Notes: generated by a model not told the origin, from the sequence alone. DNA of 64,000 bases from Lysinibacillus sp. FSL W8-0992 (GCF_038008685.1 NZ_JBBOZQ010000001.1:186001-250000); one strand, 5' to 3'; positions 8,786-16,861 are shown, counted from the stretch's first letter. A program made the numbers and translations.

Positions 8786-8818
8786 AAAACTACCTTCAGC
8801 TATGTGAAGATAGTTTTT
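8786..8818 (-). terminator. Terminator after the DUF1450-like gene
   Basis: AAAACTAcCTTCA (8786-8798) pairs with TGAAGaTAGTTTT (8804-8816) with one internal mismatch. The gene to its right ends at 8821, and the - strand continues GTTTTTGTTTTAG. Confidence 0.7.
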
Positions 8819-8820
8819 TA

Positions 8821-9048
8821 TTACCTATTTTTTAATTTAGCTAAAACTTTTTCCATTAGTTCTTCTTCTGTTAATGCAGCTACAGGGCGACTATTTACAA
8901 ATGTAAATGTTTTTTTTCGTCCCGGGCCACAATAAGAGTGACATCCAATTTCGATGGTTGCATCAGGATCGATTTCCTTTAATTTTGGAATTAACGTTTT
9001 TAAGTTAACGGCCTGACATTCATCGCAAACTTTAAATTCGTTTGCCAT
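8821..9048 (-). CDS. DUF1450-like small cysteine protein
   Basis: A 75-residue cytosolic protein with CDEC (residues 8-11) and CHSYCGPG (about 36-43), followed by [19 protein letters not shown] and a C-terminal helix. The paired cysteines and the YCGPG...FxxVN pattern fit the DUF1450 (YuzB-like) family, a thioredoxin-like/ferredoxin-like group without known function. The upstream ribosome binding site (AAAGGG) is weak. It could bind a metal or cluster through its four cysteines; that is inference. Confidence 0.65.
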   Translation of the reverse strand: MANEFKVCDECQAVNLKTLIPKLKEIDPDATIEIGCHSYCGPGRKKTFTFVNSRPVAALTEEELMEKVLAKLKNR

Positions 9049-9208
9049 TTTGTCAACAACCCTTTCTATATAGTATTTTGTTAAATAACATTTTCTAATG
9101 TCCGCATAACCTTCACATATTTAAGTATGCAGCATACGCACAATCCTACATCCGGTATTGTATCGCATTTTTCCCCTTGTATTCAAGCATAATTCCTTCC
9201 ACTTGGAT

Positions 9209-9238
9209 GAATAAAAGGTTAAAAGATTGGTCATGCTA
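9209..9238 (+). promoter_or_regulatory. Possible sigma-F/sigma-G promoter of rsfA
   Basis: GAATA (9209-9213), a 15-base spacer and GGTCATGCT (9229-9237) match the forespore sigma factor consensus (GHATR-N15-GGnnAnnnT). RsfA of B. subtilis is made in the forespore, which fits. The upstream 160 bases contain nothing else I can name. Confidence 0.4.
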
Positions 9239-9279
9239 GACATAAATAAGGAAGTTCCAAATAAAGGTGGGAGGATTAT

Positions 9280-9933
9280 ATGATGAGTAAAGTAAGACAA
9301 GATGCTTGGTTAGAAGAAAACGATGAATTGCTAGCAGAGGCAGTAATTCGTCACGTAACAGAAGGTAGCACACAGTTAAATGCCTTTGAAGAAGCTGGTG
9401 ATGCGTTAAATCGTACTGCTGCAGCATGTGGTTTTCGCTGGAATGCAGTTGTTCGTAAAACTTATGAAGAGCAATTAGCAGAAGCGAAAAAAGAAAGAAA
9501 AGAGAGAATGCGAGTGTTGGGTGCACCAGCAAGACGTCGTTCCACAAATATGTTTACAATTAATAATAGTGATACAGATAGCAAGTCAATTCCACTATCT
9601 GCACTATCTCTTGATATTGTCATAGCATATTTACTACGTTTACAACATTCTGGTGAAATAGGTAATGAGTCTTCAAAATGGAGACAACTTGTACACGTAA
9701 CCTCTGAGAAAAATAAAAAACTAGAGAAAACAATTGCTCAGCTAGAAGAGGAAAATCGAGCGATTCGCAAAGATTATGAGCAGTTTGTACAAATTATGAA
9801 CCGTGCTAGACGCCTTGTAACGCTAGATGAAGAGGAAGAACGTATTGCGCCTGTTTTCAAAATGGAGAAAAACGGTAATCTAGTTGTTAGCGGTCCAACA
9901 TATCAAAAAGAAAATGGCGATGTGCTTAGTTAG
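9280..9933 (+). CDS. rsfA: Prespore-specific transcription regulator RsfA
   Basis: A 217-residue regulator. The N-terminal Myb/SANT-like DNA-binding region reads [20 protein letters not shown] and continues with [25 protein letters not shown], the RsfA family signature. A C-terminal coiled coil (about 145-180, rich in [16 protein letters not shown]) probably dimerises it. In B. subtilis RsfA adjusts expression of part of the sigma-F regulon in the forespore. A GGGAGG site 5-8 bases before the first ATG supports the start; a second ATG follows directly. Its stop codon lies within the terminator hairpin. Confidence 0.9.
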   Translation: MMSKVRQDAWLEENDELLAEAVIRHVTEGSTQLNAFEEAGDALNRTAAACGFRWNAVVRKTYEEQLAEAKKERKERMRVLGAPARRRSTNMFTINNSDTDSKSIPLSALSLDIVIAYLLRLQHSGEIGNESSKWRQLVHVTSEKNKKLEKTIAQLEEENRAIRKDYEQFVQIMNRARRLVTLDEEEERIAPVFKMEKNGNLVVSGPTYQKENGDVLS

Positions 9934-9950
9934 CACAATCGCCTTTTTTT
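9916..9950 (+). terminator. Terminator overlapping the rsfA stop codon
   Basis: GGCGATgTGCT (9916-9926) pairs with AGCAcAATCGCC (9932-9943), followed by seven T residues. The rsfA stop lies in the loop. Confidence 0.85.
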
Positions 9951-9969
9951 ATTTCAGGATTTGCTACTA

Positions 9970-10803
9970 TTATTTCAATTCAAGCATTTTAGCATTTCGT
10001 TCGAACACACGCTGTAAATAAAATGCATATAGTTGTAATTCTTCATCATGAAAAGGCTCCATACGAACTTCATCGGCAAATGTCTGGACAATTTGTTGTA
10101 GACGAATCACAACGTCTTCTACCGTTAATGAGGCATCGACCAGTTCACTTAATGAAGCCATTACATCCGGTATAATTTGGGGATACGTAAATTTCGTTGC
10201 TTCTCCTCGTAAACTCTCAGTGTAAAAATCACGAATTAGTGCAGCACGTTCTGCACCGCTTCCCTCAATGCATAAATAAATTTGCACTGCAACACCTTGA
10301 CGTAGTCGTCTTTGTGAAATGCCGGCAAACTTCTTACCTTCAATACTTAAATCATAGGACCCTGGGCAATAAGAACCTACAATTTCATAGGCTTCAATTT
10401 TATCGGCAGCTTCTGGTAGTAATGCTTTGATTAGCGCTACCATTACATCATAGCCGTCATTAATACCAATTGCCGTTGCTTGTTCAGATAAAATAAGTGA
10501 AATATTTAGTATGCCTTCATCCAGCACAACGGCTAGCCCGCCTGAGTTGCGTACGATTGGGTGATAGCCTCGTTCCTCAAGCAACTCCATTCCTTGCTGT
10601 ACAAATGGTAAACGATGATCTTGAATCCCGAGCACCACAGAGGCATTATGTACCCAAGTTCGTATAGTCGGCGGCGATACAAGCTGTCCTACTAATTGAC
10701 ACAGCGTATCATCGGTTGCAAATGATTCAAGTGGTGTGCTGTTTTTCAAGCTAATAGATTGATCATATAAACGCCAAATCGGCTGTAGTAAATTACTGTT
10801 CAT
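9970..10803 (-). CDS. lipL: Octanoyl-[GcvH]:protein N-octanoyltransferase LipL
   Basis: A 277-residue amidotransferase of the lipoate synthesis pathway. It moves octanoyl groups from GcvH to the E2 subunits of 2-oxoacid dehydrogenases. The catalytic cysteine is Cys146 in EIVGSYCPGSYDLS, followed by the family motif GKKFAGISQRR; RNSGGLAVVLDEG lies upstream. The ATG at 10803 is preferred because GAGGAG lies 12-13 bases upstream; an in-frame ATG at 10845 has no binding site. It sits between rsfA and hemQ as in B. subtilis (ywfL). Confidence 0.9.
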   Translation of the reverse strand: MNSNLLQPIWRLYDQSISLKNSTPLESFATDDTLCQLVGQLVSPPTIRTWVHNASVVLGIQDHRLPFVQQGMELLEERGYHPIVRNSGGLAVVLDEGILNISLILSEQATAIGINDGYDVMVALIKALLPEAADKIEAYEIVGSYCPGSYDLSIEGKKFAGISQRRLRQGVAVQIYLCIEGSGAERAALIRDFYTESLRGEATKFTYPQIIPDVMASLSELVDASLTVEDVVIRLQQIVQTFADEVRMEPFHDEELQLYAFYLQRVFERNAKMLELK

Positions 10804-10925
10804 TTTTTTTGAAGCTCCTCTATTTACATCTCTTCTCTTTAGCATACATCATCCGACGAAGGTGTCAAATTCGTGAAATTCACTCATCAATTTAGGGATT
10901 TCGTACAAACTATGATAAACTAAAT

Positions 10926-10940
10926 TAAGAATGATTTTCA
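10926..10940. promoter_or_regulatory. Weak Fur-box-like site before hemQ
   Basis: TAAGAATGATTTTCA matches the Fur 7-1-7 consensus at 11 of 14 informative positions and lies about 10 bases after a TATGAT -10-like hexamer (10912-10917). Low confidence; iron control of haem synthesis would make sense. Confidence 0.25.
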
Positions 10941-10963
10941 CTTATAAAGGAGTGCTTTGAATA

Positions 10964-11716
10964 ATGAATGAAGCAGCAATTACATTAGATGGTTGGTACG
11001 CATTACACGAATTCCGCTCAATCGACTGGGCTTCTTGGAAACTTGTTTCTGCTGAAGAACGTCAAGCAGCAGTTGAGGAATTTATTGCTTATTTAGAAAA
11101 GCTAAATGAAGCAGATGTTGCTAAAACAGGTGCTCATGCATTTTACGCAATCGTTGGTCAAAAGGCCGACTTTATGATTATGACATTACGTGAAACGATG
11201 GATGAATTACAAGTGCTTGAAGCGGAATTTAACAAATTAGCAATTGCTGATTTTACAATTCCTACATATTCTTATGTATCTGTTGTCGAGCTTTCAAACT
11301 ACTTAGCTGGTGAATCAAACGAAGATCCTTATCAAAATCCACATGTGCGTGCACGTTTATATCCTGAACTTCCTCGTTCTAAGTATGTATGCTTCTATCC
11401 AATGGACAAGCGTCGTCAAGGTAATGATAACTGGTACATGTTATCAATGGATGAGCGCAAATCTTTAATGCGTTCACACGGTATGATTGGTCGAGGCTAT
11501 GCAGGAAAAGTAAAACAAATTATTACTGGGTCTGTTGGATTCGATGATCACGAATGGGGCGTTACTTTATTCGCAGATGATGTATTACAATTTAAAAAAT
11601 TAGTATATGAAATGCGTTTCGACGAAGTATCTGCTCGCTACGGTGAGTTCGGTGCATTCTTTGTTGGTAACCTACTTGATAACGATAAATTAGTGAACTT
11701 CCTATCAGTTAAATAA
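10964..11716 (+). CDS. hemQ: Coproheme decarboxylase HemQ (ChdC)
   Basis: A 250-residue enzyme catalysing the last step of the coproporphyrin-dependent haem pathway of Gram-positive bacteria: two propionates of coproheme III are oxidatively decarboxylated to yield haem b. It belongs to the chlorite-dismutase fold. Tyr145 in [11 protein letters not shown] corresponds to the radical tyrosine of firmicute enzymes, and His172 in [14 protein letters not shown] is the proximal haem ligand. AAGGAGTG lies upstream of the ATG. Length and full-length pattern are typical (YwfI of B. subtilis). Confidence 0.95.
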   Translation: MNEAAITLDGWYALHEFRSIDWASWKLVSAEERQAAVEEFIAYLEKLNEADVAKTGAHAFYAIVGQKADFMIMTLRETMDELQVLEAEFNKLAIADFTIPTYSYVSVVELSNYLAGESNEDPYQNPHVRARLYPELPRSKYVCFYPMDKRRQGNDNWYMLSMDERKSLMRSHGMIGRGYAGKVKQIITGSVGFDDHEWGVTLFADDVLQFKKLVYEMRFDEVSARYGEFGAFFVGNLLDNDKLVNFLSVK

Positions 11717-11718
11717 AA

Positions 11719-11760
11719 TAAAAAATGCGCGTCCATCTAAAATGGGCTCGCATTTTTTAT
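11719..11760. terminator. Bidirectional terminator after hemQ
   Basis: AAAAAATGCG (11720-11729 region) pairs with CGCATTTTTT (11749-11758), with CC/GG pairs inside. It overlaps the stop codon of the small convergent gene on the - strand. Confidence 0.75.
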
Positions 11761-11939
11761 ACTTCATGTTCCTCACTGTTTTCCGATTCTATTATTAAAA
11801 TAATGGTATGAATAAAAAAACCTATAAGGATCATTAGAAATACTAAATACCAATTATATGGCTGATGGTAATACTCAGCAATTCCAACAGCCATGAATGC
11901 ACTTACGATAATTGCTACAAACATACTGAAAATACGCAT
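11757..11939 (-). CDS. Two-segment mini membrane protein (copy 1)
   Basis: A 60-residue hydrophobic protein starting MRIFSMFVAIIVSAFM, with two predicted membrane segments (about 3-22 and 30-50) and an acidic tail ESENSEEHEV. AAGGAGTAG lies before the ATG. It is similar along its whole length to the protein at 12201-12371; both share (H/G)QPx(N/H)WYL and GFFI(H/N)TIII. The pair probably arose by tandem duplication. Function unknown. Confidence 0.7.
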   Translation of the reverse strand: MRIFSMFVAIIVSAFMAVGIAEYYHQPYNWYLVFLMILIGFFIHTIILIIESENSEEHEV

Positions 11940-12111
11940 AGTACTACTCCTTTATGAAAGCTATCTCATCCAATTTAGTATGGCTCAAATAAATTTCAAT
12001 ATACTTGCAAACCACAAGTTTTTTCACAACATATCCGCAAATATCTATCATAAACTACACTAATCCTATATCATCATTGAAATTATTTAATGCGTTTCAA
12101 TACGACAATAA

Positions 12112-12155
12112 AATAGGGTGCTTCCTGTTCAAAACTGAACTGGAAGCACCCTATT
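12112..12155 (-). terminator. Long-stem terminator with nested GTTCA dyad
   Basis: AATAGGGTGCTTCC (12112-12125) pairs with GGAAGCACCCTATT (12142-12155); inside, GTTCA and TGAAC pair again. The - strand continues TTATTGTC. The same architecture with other stem bases recurs at 60053-60093. Confidence 0.82.
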
Positions 12156-12200
12156 AACAATGTTTAACCTACTACTTTGCTTTCACCTACATTAAAAACT

Positions 12201-12371
12201 TTACGAGCTTTCATCCTTAACTTTTAAGATTATAATAATCGTATTAATGAAAAAGCCAACTACAATTATTAATATAAAAAGATACCAATGGAGAGGCTGA
12301 CCATAGATATTCCCGAGCAAAAAAGCTAGTACAGCACTCAATAAAATCCCAATCCAAACACCAATTTCCAT
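12201..12371 (-). CDS. Two-segment mini membrane protein (copy 2)
   Basis: A 56-residue hydrophobic protein beginning MEIGVWIGILLSAVLAF, a paralogue of the gene at 11757-11939 (shared QPxxWYL and GFFINTIII). Two membrane segments are predicted, with a charged KVKDESS tail. The ATG at 12371 is chosen because AGGTGG lies 6 bases upstream; a GTG at 12386 would place the start inside that site. No function can be assigned. Confidence 0.65.
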   Translation of the reverse strand: MEIGVWIGILLSAVLAFLLGNIYGQPLHWYLFILIIVVGFFINTIIIILKVKDESS

Positions 12372-12504
12372 GCCCTTCCACCTCACATGTATTAATACAC
12401 ATGCAATTTTCTATCTACATTTCCCTCATCAATAACGCCTCGGCGTATTTGCGCCCAGAATTTTTCGAGTATACTTAGAAAAATCTGCGACATCAGCCAG
12501 CGCC

Positions 12505-12608
12505 TTTAACTTGATTCAGCAGGAGTTTGCTCTCCACTTCGCTCATGTGGCTATTTGGCATTCATCTCCAACTTAAAAAGTGAAGGACTTCTGCTGAATC
12601 AAGTTAAA
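12505..12608. repeat. Palindromic intergenic element, family 2
   Basis: TTTAACTTGATTCAGCAG (12505-12522) and its exact reverse complement (12591-12608) form 18-bp arms around a 68-base centre containing TTTGGCATTCAT (12554-12565). The centre also occurs at 26709-26720 and, altered, at 61416-61427, so this is one copy of a dispersed family. It lies in the otherwise empty 12372-12740 gap before cwlJ. Confidence 0.75.
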
Positions 12609-12740
12609 CTTTTTCTATTTTTTCTTTACCCCATTTAGATGGAAACTATCTATAAACACCCTTTTTTCCACGGACTATTCGTTATTACTAATATATGCTT
12701 CAGCAATTTGAAATGTGAATTTCTTTCTTATCAAAATTAA

Positions 12741-12770
12741 ACATGTCTCCAATACCTTCATGCATATACT
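12741..12770 (+). promoter_or_regulatory. Possible sigma-E promoter of cwlJ
   Basis: CATATACT (12763-12770) matches the sigma-E -10 consensus CATAYAHT perfectly; ACATGTC (12741-12747) lies 15 bases upstream and resembles the -35 region KMATATT. Transcription would begin near 12777, just before the GAGGAGG ribosome binding site, leaving the ATG at 12743 outside the mRNA. Confidence 0.45.
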
Positions 12771-12784
12771 GGTTGCGAGGAGGT

Positions 12785-13210
12785 TTGAAAATCGCTGTTA
12801 TAAAAACGAATGATGCACAAACAGCTTTGCTTGCAAGGCTTATGCGTTCGGAAGCTGAAGGCGAAGGTCAGTTAGGCATGCTAATGGTCGGCAATGTTGG
12901 CGTCAATCGTGTACGAGCAGATTGTCTAGATTTTGGTGATATTCGAACACTCGAGCAAATGATTTATCAACGTCCAGGGGGGTTTGAAGCAACAACAAAA
13001 AGTTATTTTTATCAACGGGCACGTGATCAAGACATTCGATTAGCAAAAAGAGTTATTGAAGGTGAAAGGTTCCATCCGGCTACTCGCTCGCTGTGGTTTT
13101 TCAGACCTGAGGGTGATTGCCCTGAACAATGGTATGGTCAATGGAATACGGGGCGTTACAAATCGCATTGCTTCTTCTCACCAACCGAAGAAGATTGTCC
13201 TCAAATTTAA
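12785..13210 (+). CDS. cwlJ: Spore cortex-lytic hydrolase CwlJ
   Basis: A roughly 140-residue germination enzyme of the SleB/CwlJ hydrolase family, without a signal peptide, degrading spore cortex muramic-delta-lactam peptidoglycan. Diagnostic motifs are ARLMRSEAEGEG (catalytic Glu), MLMVGNVGVNRVRADC, YFYQRARDQD and LWFFRPEGDCPEQWYGQW. The start is uncertain: GGAGG (12779-12783) is followed by TTG at 12785 (too close) and ATC at 12791 (7 bases, aligning with Met1 of B. subtilis CwlJ). No ATG fits; the in-frame ATG at 12743 lacks a binding site. gerQ follows 20 bp later; GerQ is needed for CwlJ location in the coat. Confidence 0.85.
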   Translation: MKIAVIKTNDAQTALLARLMRSEAEGEGQLGMLMVGNVGVNRVRADCLDFGDIRTLEQMIYQRPGGFEATTKSYFYQRARDQDIRLAKRVIEGERFHPATRSLWFFRPEGDCPEQWYGQWNTGRYKSHCFFSPTEEDCPQI

Positions 13211-13230
13211 ATGAAAGAAGGTCGATACTT

Positions 13231-13566
13231 ATGATGCCTTACTATTGGACACCGACAACTCAACAACAAATGACACCTCCTCCAGTGACGCTTCCAAGCG
13301 GACGGCCACCTGGACGTGAGGAGTCGTACATTGAAAATATCTTACGTTTGAATCGAGGAAAACCTGGTACTTTCCACTTTTCTTTTGAACATGCTGTTGA
13401 GCAAGGGAAAAATACAAAGACAGTACGTGGTGTGGTAGAAGCTGCAGGTCGGGATCACGTTATTTTAAGAGAAATTAAATCAAATCATCGCTTTTTATTC
13501 CCAATGATTTACTTTGATTTTGCTGAATTCGATGAGGAAATGTCTTATTTCAATCAAAATCCATAA
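13231..13566 (+). CDS. gerQ: Spore coat protein GerQ
   Basis: A 111-residue coat protein with a Pro/Gln-rich N-terminus (MMPYYWTPTTQQQMTPPP) and the conserved core SYIENILRLNRGKPGTFHF ... AAGRDHVILRE ... FLFPMIYFDFAEF. In B. subtilis GerQ (YwdL) is cross-linked by transglutaminase Tgl and is needed to place CwlJ in the coat for calcium-dipicolinate-triggered germination. Here it is directly downstream of cwlJ, so the two partners are probably cotranscribed. AAGAAGG lies before the ATG; the second ATG (13234) is possible. Confidence 0.92.
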   Translation: MMPYYWTPTTQQQMTPPPVTLPSGRPPGREESYIENILRLNRGKPGTFHFSFEHAVEQGKNTKTVRGVVEAAGRDHVILREIKSNHRFLFPMIYFDFAEFDEEMSYFNQNP

Positions 13567-13591
13567 CTGAAATGAGGTTTGAACCAAAGAG

Positions 13592-13632
13592 AAAAAGTGT
13601 TAGATTGACCGCAATCAATCTAACACTTTTTT
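13592..13632 (+). terminator. Terminator of cwlJ-gerQ
   Basis: AAAAAGTGTTAGATTG (13592-13607) pairs perfectly with CAATCTAACACTTTTT (13616-13631) and ends in a T run. Confidence 0.9.
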
Positions 13633-13637
13633 GCTGT

Positions 13638-13750
13638 GCAGTTGTTGTCCGCTACGCCGTTGCTTTCCGTGGGCACACCGTATAGCCGTAACCGTCGCGA
13701 ACGCGCTGAATGCCCTCCTTAGGAATCACCGCCTTTGCTACCAACAACTT
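13638..13750. repeat. GC-rich degenerate palindromic element, family 3
   Basis: The segment begins GTTGTTGTCCGC and ends CTACCAACAAC, giving GTTGTTG inverted ends, and holds CTTTCCGTGGGC, a central GTCGCGAACGCG and GCCTTTGC. It is richer in G+C than its surroundings and has no open frame. It resembles GC-rich intergenic repeats common in Planococcaceae, as I recall them; only one copy is in this window. Confidence 0.4.
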
Positions 13751-13826
13751 TTCATCTTTTATGGCAGAAATTTATTAACAATTTTGTTGTTTTTAAGTAT
13801 AAAGCTATGTCTAAATCTCATTTTAA

Positions 13827-15005
13827 CTAGTTATTTTCCTGCAAAAATTGCAAAGTCGCTTTCCCTAACGTTTTTGCAGCGATTAGCATTGCACGTTCAT
13901 CAAAATCAAAGCGTGCATGATGATGTGGATAGGCTGTTTCCCACTCAGGTTTTTTGGCACCCGTAAAGAAAAACGTGCCGGGAATGCGCTCAAGGTAATA
14001 CGCAAAATCTTCCCCAATCATAAACGGTGGACACGTAATAACATTTTCTACTCCTGGAATATCCGCTGCAAGCTGTGCAACAAATTCTGTTTCTTTCGCA
14101 TGATTATAAACTGGTGGATATCCTCTTGTATAACGATATTCATAACTTGCCCCAAAGGCAAGACAAGTAGCTTTTAATATTGCCTCAAGCTCCTGTTCCA
14201 TTTGTGTACGTACATCTTCCTCAAATGTTCTTACAGTACCGGTTAAAGCTACTCGATCAGCTATAACATTGAATGGATTTATCGCCTCAAAATGGCCAAT
14301 TGTTAAGACAGCAGATTTTAATGGGTCTATACGACGAGCAACTAATTGCTGTGCATTAATAACAAATTGAGACGCTAGTACAACCGCATCGATGGAATGA
14401 TGTGGTTCTGCACCATGCCCTCCTTTTCCTTGAATAAGAATTTCAGCTTTATCAGCGGCAGCCATTATAGCTCCCTCTCTCACTAAAATGTCCCCAAGTG
14501 GTGTTGGTGCCCATAAATGCGTACCAAAGATCACGTCGACTCCATCGAGGCAACCATCTTCAATCATCGGCTTTGCTCCGCCTGGTGCAACCTCCTCTGC
14601 ATGCTGATGAATGAACACTACATTGCCAGCAAGCTCATCCTTCATGGCATTTAGCACCTTGGCAAGTCCAAGTAAAGTTGCGGTATGTCCATCATGTCCA
14701 CAAGCATGCATTTTACCGTCAACCATAGACTTATAAGGCACATCATTTTCTTCTTGGATAGCTAATGCATCAAAATCAGCACGTAGGGCCACAGTTTTTC
14801 CTGGCTTGGCACCACGTAACGTTGCAACAACTCCTCGTTCGCCTACTTGCTCTCGTACTTCATGCCCTAATGCTCTATGAAAAGCTGCTATGTAAGCTGG
14901 TGTTTCCACTTCTTCAAAGGATATTTCCGGATACTGATGTAAATGGCGGCGAATTGCTACCATCTCATCATAGCTCTCATCAAGTAATGTAAATAATTTC
15001 TCCAT
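13827..15005 (-). CDS. M20 family amidohydrolase
   Basis: A 392-residue zinc-dependent aminoacylase/carboxypeptidase of the M20D group (YxeP/hippurate hydrolase-like). Metal-binding and catalytic motifs are visible: ADFDALAIQEEN, HACGHDGHTA (Cys-His pair), FIHQHAEEVAPGGA (Glu-Glu) and a late MIGEDFAYY. Family members hydrolyse N-acyl amino acids or similar amides; the substrate here cannot be told. The ATG has a weak GCGGGG site. It stands alone between the gerQ terminator and the ywdK group. Confidence 0.82.
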   Translation of the reverse strand: MEKLFTLLDESYDEMVAIRRHLHQYPEISFEEVETPAYIAAFHRALGHEVREQVGERGVVATLRGAKPGKTVALRADFDALAIQEENDVPYKSMVDGKMHACGHDGHTATLLGLAKVLNAMKDELAGNVVFIHQHAEEVAPGGAKPMIEDGCLDGVDVIFGTHLWAPTPLGDILVREGAIMAAADKAEILIQGKGGHGAEPHHSIDAVVLASQFVINAQQLVARRIDPLKSAVLTIGHFEAINPFNVIADRVALTGTVRTFEEDVRTQMEQELEAILKATCLAFGASYEYRYTRGYPPVYNHAKETEFVAQLAADIPGVENVITCPPFMIGEDFAYYLERIPGTFFFTGAKKPEWETAYPHHHARFDFDERAMLIAAKTLGKATLQFLQENN

Positions 15006-15120
15006 AACTTTAACCCCGCTTTCTTTTTGTTCCTTTTTTTAGTAATACTAGTGTACCCTACAAATCCTTACAAAAACAATAGGAATTAAAATATAAACAA
15101 ACAGTGGTTGTTTTATCTAT

Positions 15121-15155
15121 AAAAAAATAGCATGCCAGTATTACCTAGCATACTA
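15121..15155 (-). terminator. Terminator after ywdK
   Basis: AGCATGC (15129-15135) and GCATACT (15148-15154) can pair with one G-U; on the - strand TTTTTTT follows. Confidence 0.55.
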
Positions 15156-15214
15156 ATTTTTTCGATTTTAATGGAATATTACTTTACAAAAGCGGTGTGA
15201 AAAATAGCCGTTAA

Positions 15215-15595
15215 TCATTTGGCATGTTTTAAAGCACTAACGATTATCAGTACCCAGCCGGCTAAAAATAACACTCCACCAATTGGTGTAATTGCCCCTA
15301 GAACTTTAATGCCGCTGACCGCTAACACATATAGGCTTCCGGCAAAAAATACAATCCCTAGATTAAAGAAGATACCTGCTAACTTTAATTGTTTAACCTC
15401 ACCTAGCAATTTCGAGCTCATTAATAGACCGATTATAAGTAGACCGGTAGCATGGAACATTTGATATTGCACAGCTGTTTCCCAAATGCCCAGACCATAT
15501 TCATCTACTATATCTTTTAATGCATGTGCACCAAATGCACCTAATGCTACTGCTAAAAAACCATGAAGTGCACCTGTGACAATAAATTTTTTCAT
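15215..15595 (-). CDS. ywdK: DUF423 family membrane protein YwdK
   Basis: A 126-residue integral membrane protein with four hydrophobic segments and the family pattern GALHGFLAVALGAFGAHALKD near the N-terminus and ITPIGGVLFLAGW near the end. DUF423 has no established function. The ATG at 15595 (MKKFIVTG) is preferred to an upstream in-frame start at 15634, which would add non-conserved residues. It lies 70 bp downstream of ywdI in the same direction, as in B. subtilis. Confidence 0.85.
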   Translation of the reverse strand: MKKFIVTGALHGFLAVALGAFGAHALKDIVDEYGLGIWETAVQYQMFHATGLLIIGLLMSSKLLGEVKQLKLAGIFFNLGIVFFAGSLYVLAVSGIKVLGAITPIGGVLFLAGWVLIIVSALKHAK

Positions 15596-15665
15596 CTCAT
15601 TTACCCTACCTTTTTTCATCTTAATGCTCAACATCGCTAGTTTTTAGGAACGTTTAGCAAACAAT

Positions 15666-15932
15666 CTAAAAATCAAAAATTGAATCTCCGTTTGCGCCAT
15701 CGTCATGTTTTATTTTTGCTGTGTTTAATGTAGATGGCATTTGCTCTGTACTTAACATTTGCGGTAAATGCTTTGGCTGAATTTGTGCGCTATCTGTTGG
15801 TAAATCCAGTACCACATCACATAATGCACGAATGGCTGTCAATGCCTCACGAATTTGCTGGTCATTCGTTGTATTTTTTGCACTGGCTAATTGTTTTTCA
15901 AGTTGCTGTATGACAGCTTCATATGAAATCAT
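15666..15932 (-). CDS. ywdI: YwdI family protein (DUF5327)
   Basis: An 88-residue protein beginning MISYEAVIQQLEKQLASAKN, with a helical N-terminal half (EALTAIRALCDVVLDL) and an unordered tail ending DGANGDSIFDF. The conserved C-terminal (N)GDSIFDF fits YwdI/DUF5327. Function unknown. Its ATG overlaps the TGA of the upstream mini-gene (ATGA), indicating translational coupling. Confidence 0.75.
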   Translation of the reverse strand: MISYEAVIQQLEKQLASAKNTTNDQQIREALTAIRALCDVVLDLPTDSAQIQPKHLPQMLSTEQMPSTLNTAKIKHDDGANGDSIFDF

Positions 15933-16108
15933 TGCGCTCTCTCACCTTCTACTTTTGGTACAAATTTTAGGCAGTCCGTGCCAGATGATTGTTTGACAAC
16001 AACTGATGGTATTTGCTTTGTTTTAAAGCCGTATGCTACACAAGCACGCGGTGTTTGCGGGTCCCATGTTACTTTAAAATATTGACATTTAAAACAATTT
16101 ACCTGCAT
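15929..16108 (-). CDS. Four-cysteine mini-protein between ung and ywdI
   Basis: A 59-residue protein, MQVNCFKCQYFKVTWDP..., with Cys5, Cys8, Cys23 and Cys46 and the stretch RACVAYGFKTKQIPSVVV. The C-x2-C spacing and later cysteines suggest a small zinc-binding protein. Similar short proteins in Bacillales are sometimes mislabelled uracil-DNA glycosylase because they adjoin ung. GAGAGGC lies 6 bases before the ATG, and the stop overlaps the ywdI start. It is real because reading frame, binding site and overlap all agree; the function is unknown. Confidence 0.8.
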   Translation of the reverse strand: MQVNCFKCQYFKVTWDPQTPRACVAYGFKTKQIPSVVVKQSSGTDCLKFVPKVEGERAQ

Positions 16109-16183
16109 TGTGTGCCTCTCTTTCTTCTATTATTAACTGTATCATTATTTTTATAGTGTATAAAGCAAACGATTTGTGCCACT

Positions 16184-16861
16184 TTATCCTAAACACCAAT
16201 CAATTGGTTGCTCTCCCCATTCAATTAACTGCTCATTAATCTTTGAATACGGTTTGCTTCCAAAAAATCCTCTATAGGCACTTAGTGGACTAGGATGTGG
16301 TGCTTCTAAAATCACATGGGATGTTGAATGCTGACAAATTATTTGCTTTTTGCGCTGTGCCGGCTTGCCCCATAGCACAAAGATAATTGGTTTTTGTCTC
16401 GCTGCAAGTTTTTCGATAACAGCATCCGTAAACTGTTCCCAACCCTGGTTCTTATGGGAATTGGCCTGTCCTGCTCTTACTGTTAGTACAGTATTTAAAA
16501 GCAATACACCCTGCTGTGCCCATTTCGTTAATGTACCATGCTGAGGAACTGGGCAACCTATATCATCCTGTAATTCTTGTAGCATATTGCGTAAGCTTGG
16601 CGGGTTTGGAACATCTGGCTTTACAGAAAAACTTAAGCCATGAGCTTGGTTCGGACCGTGGTATGGATCTTGTCCTAAAATTACAACCTTTACATCACGA
16701 AAAGCCGTACAGGTAAATGCATTCATTACATCGTTTATCGGTGGATAAATCGTCTGTGTCGAATATTCATGTGCCACAAATTGACGTAACTGTTGATAGT
16801 ATGTTTTTTCTAATTCATCTGCTAGTATTGTTTGCCAATCATTTGGGAATACTTCTTTCAT
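16184..16861 (-). CDS. ung: Uracil-DNA glycosylase, family 1
   Basis: A 225-residue base-excision repair enzyme that removes uracil from DNA. Catalytic Asp65 and His68 lie in [18 protein letters not shown], the uracil-binding Asn in [10 protein letters not shown], and the DNA-intercalation loop in [11 protein letters not shown]. Length is typical. It is upstream of the four-cysteine gene, ywdI and ywdK in the same direction, matching the B. subtilis ywdG neighbourhood. GAAAGGGG precedes the ATG at about 11 bases. Confidence 0.96.
   Translation of the reverse strand: MKEVFPNDWQTILADELEKTYYQQLRQFVAHEYSTQTIYPPINDVMNAFTCTAFRDVKVVILGQDPYHGPNQAHGLSFSVKPDVPNPPSLRNMLQELQDDIGCPVPQHGTLTKWAQQGVLLLNTVLTVRAGQANSHKNQGWEQFTDAVIEKLAARQKPIIFVLWGKPAQRKKQIICQHSTSHVILEAPHPSPLSAYRGFFGSKPYSKINEQLIEWGEQPIDWCLG

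Noticed and set aside
12743..12784. ATG at 12743 as cwlJ start
   Set aside because: No ribosome binding site, the extra residues are not conserved, and the likely sigma-E promoter starts downstream of it.
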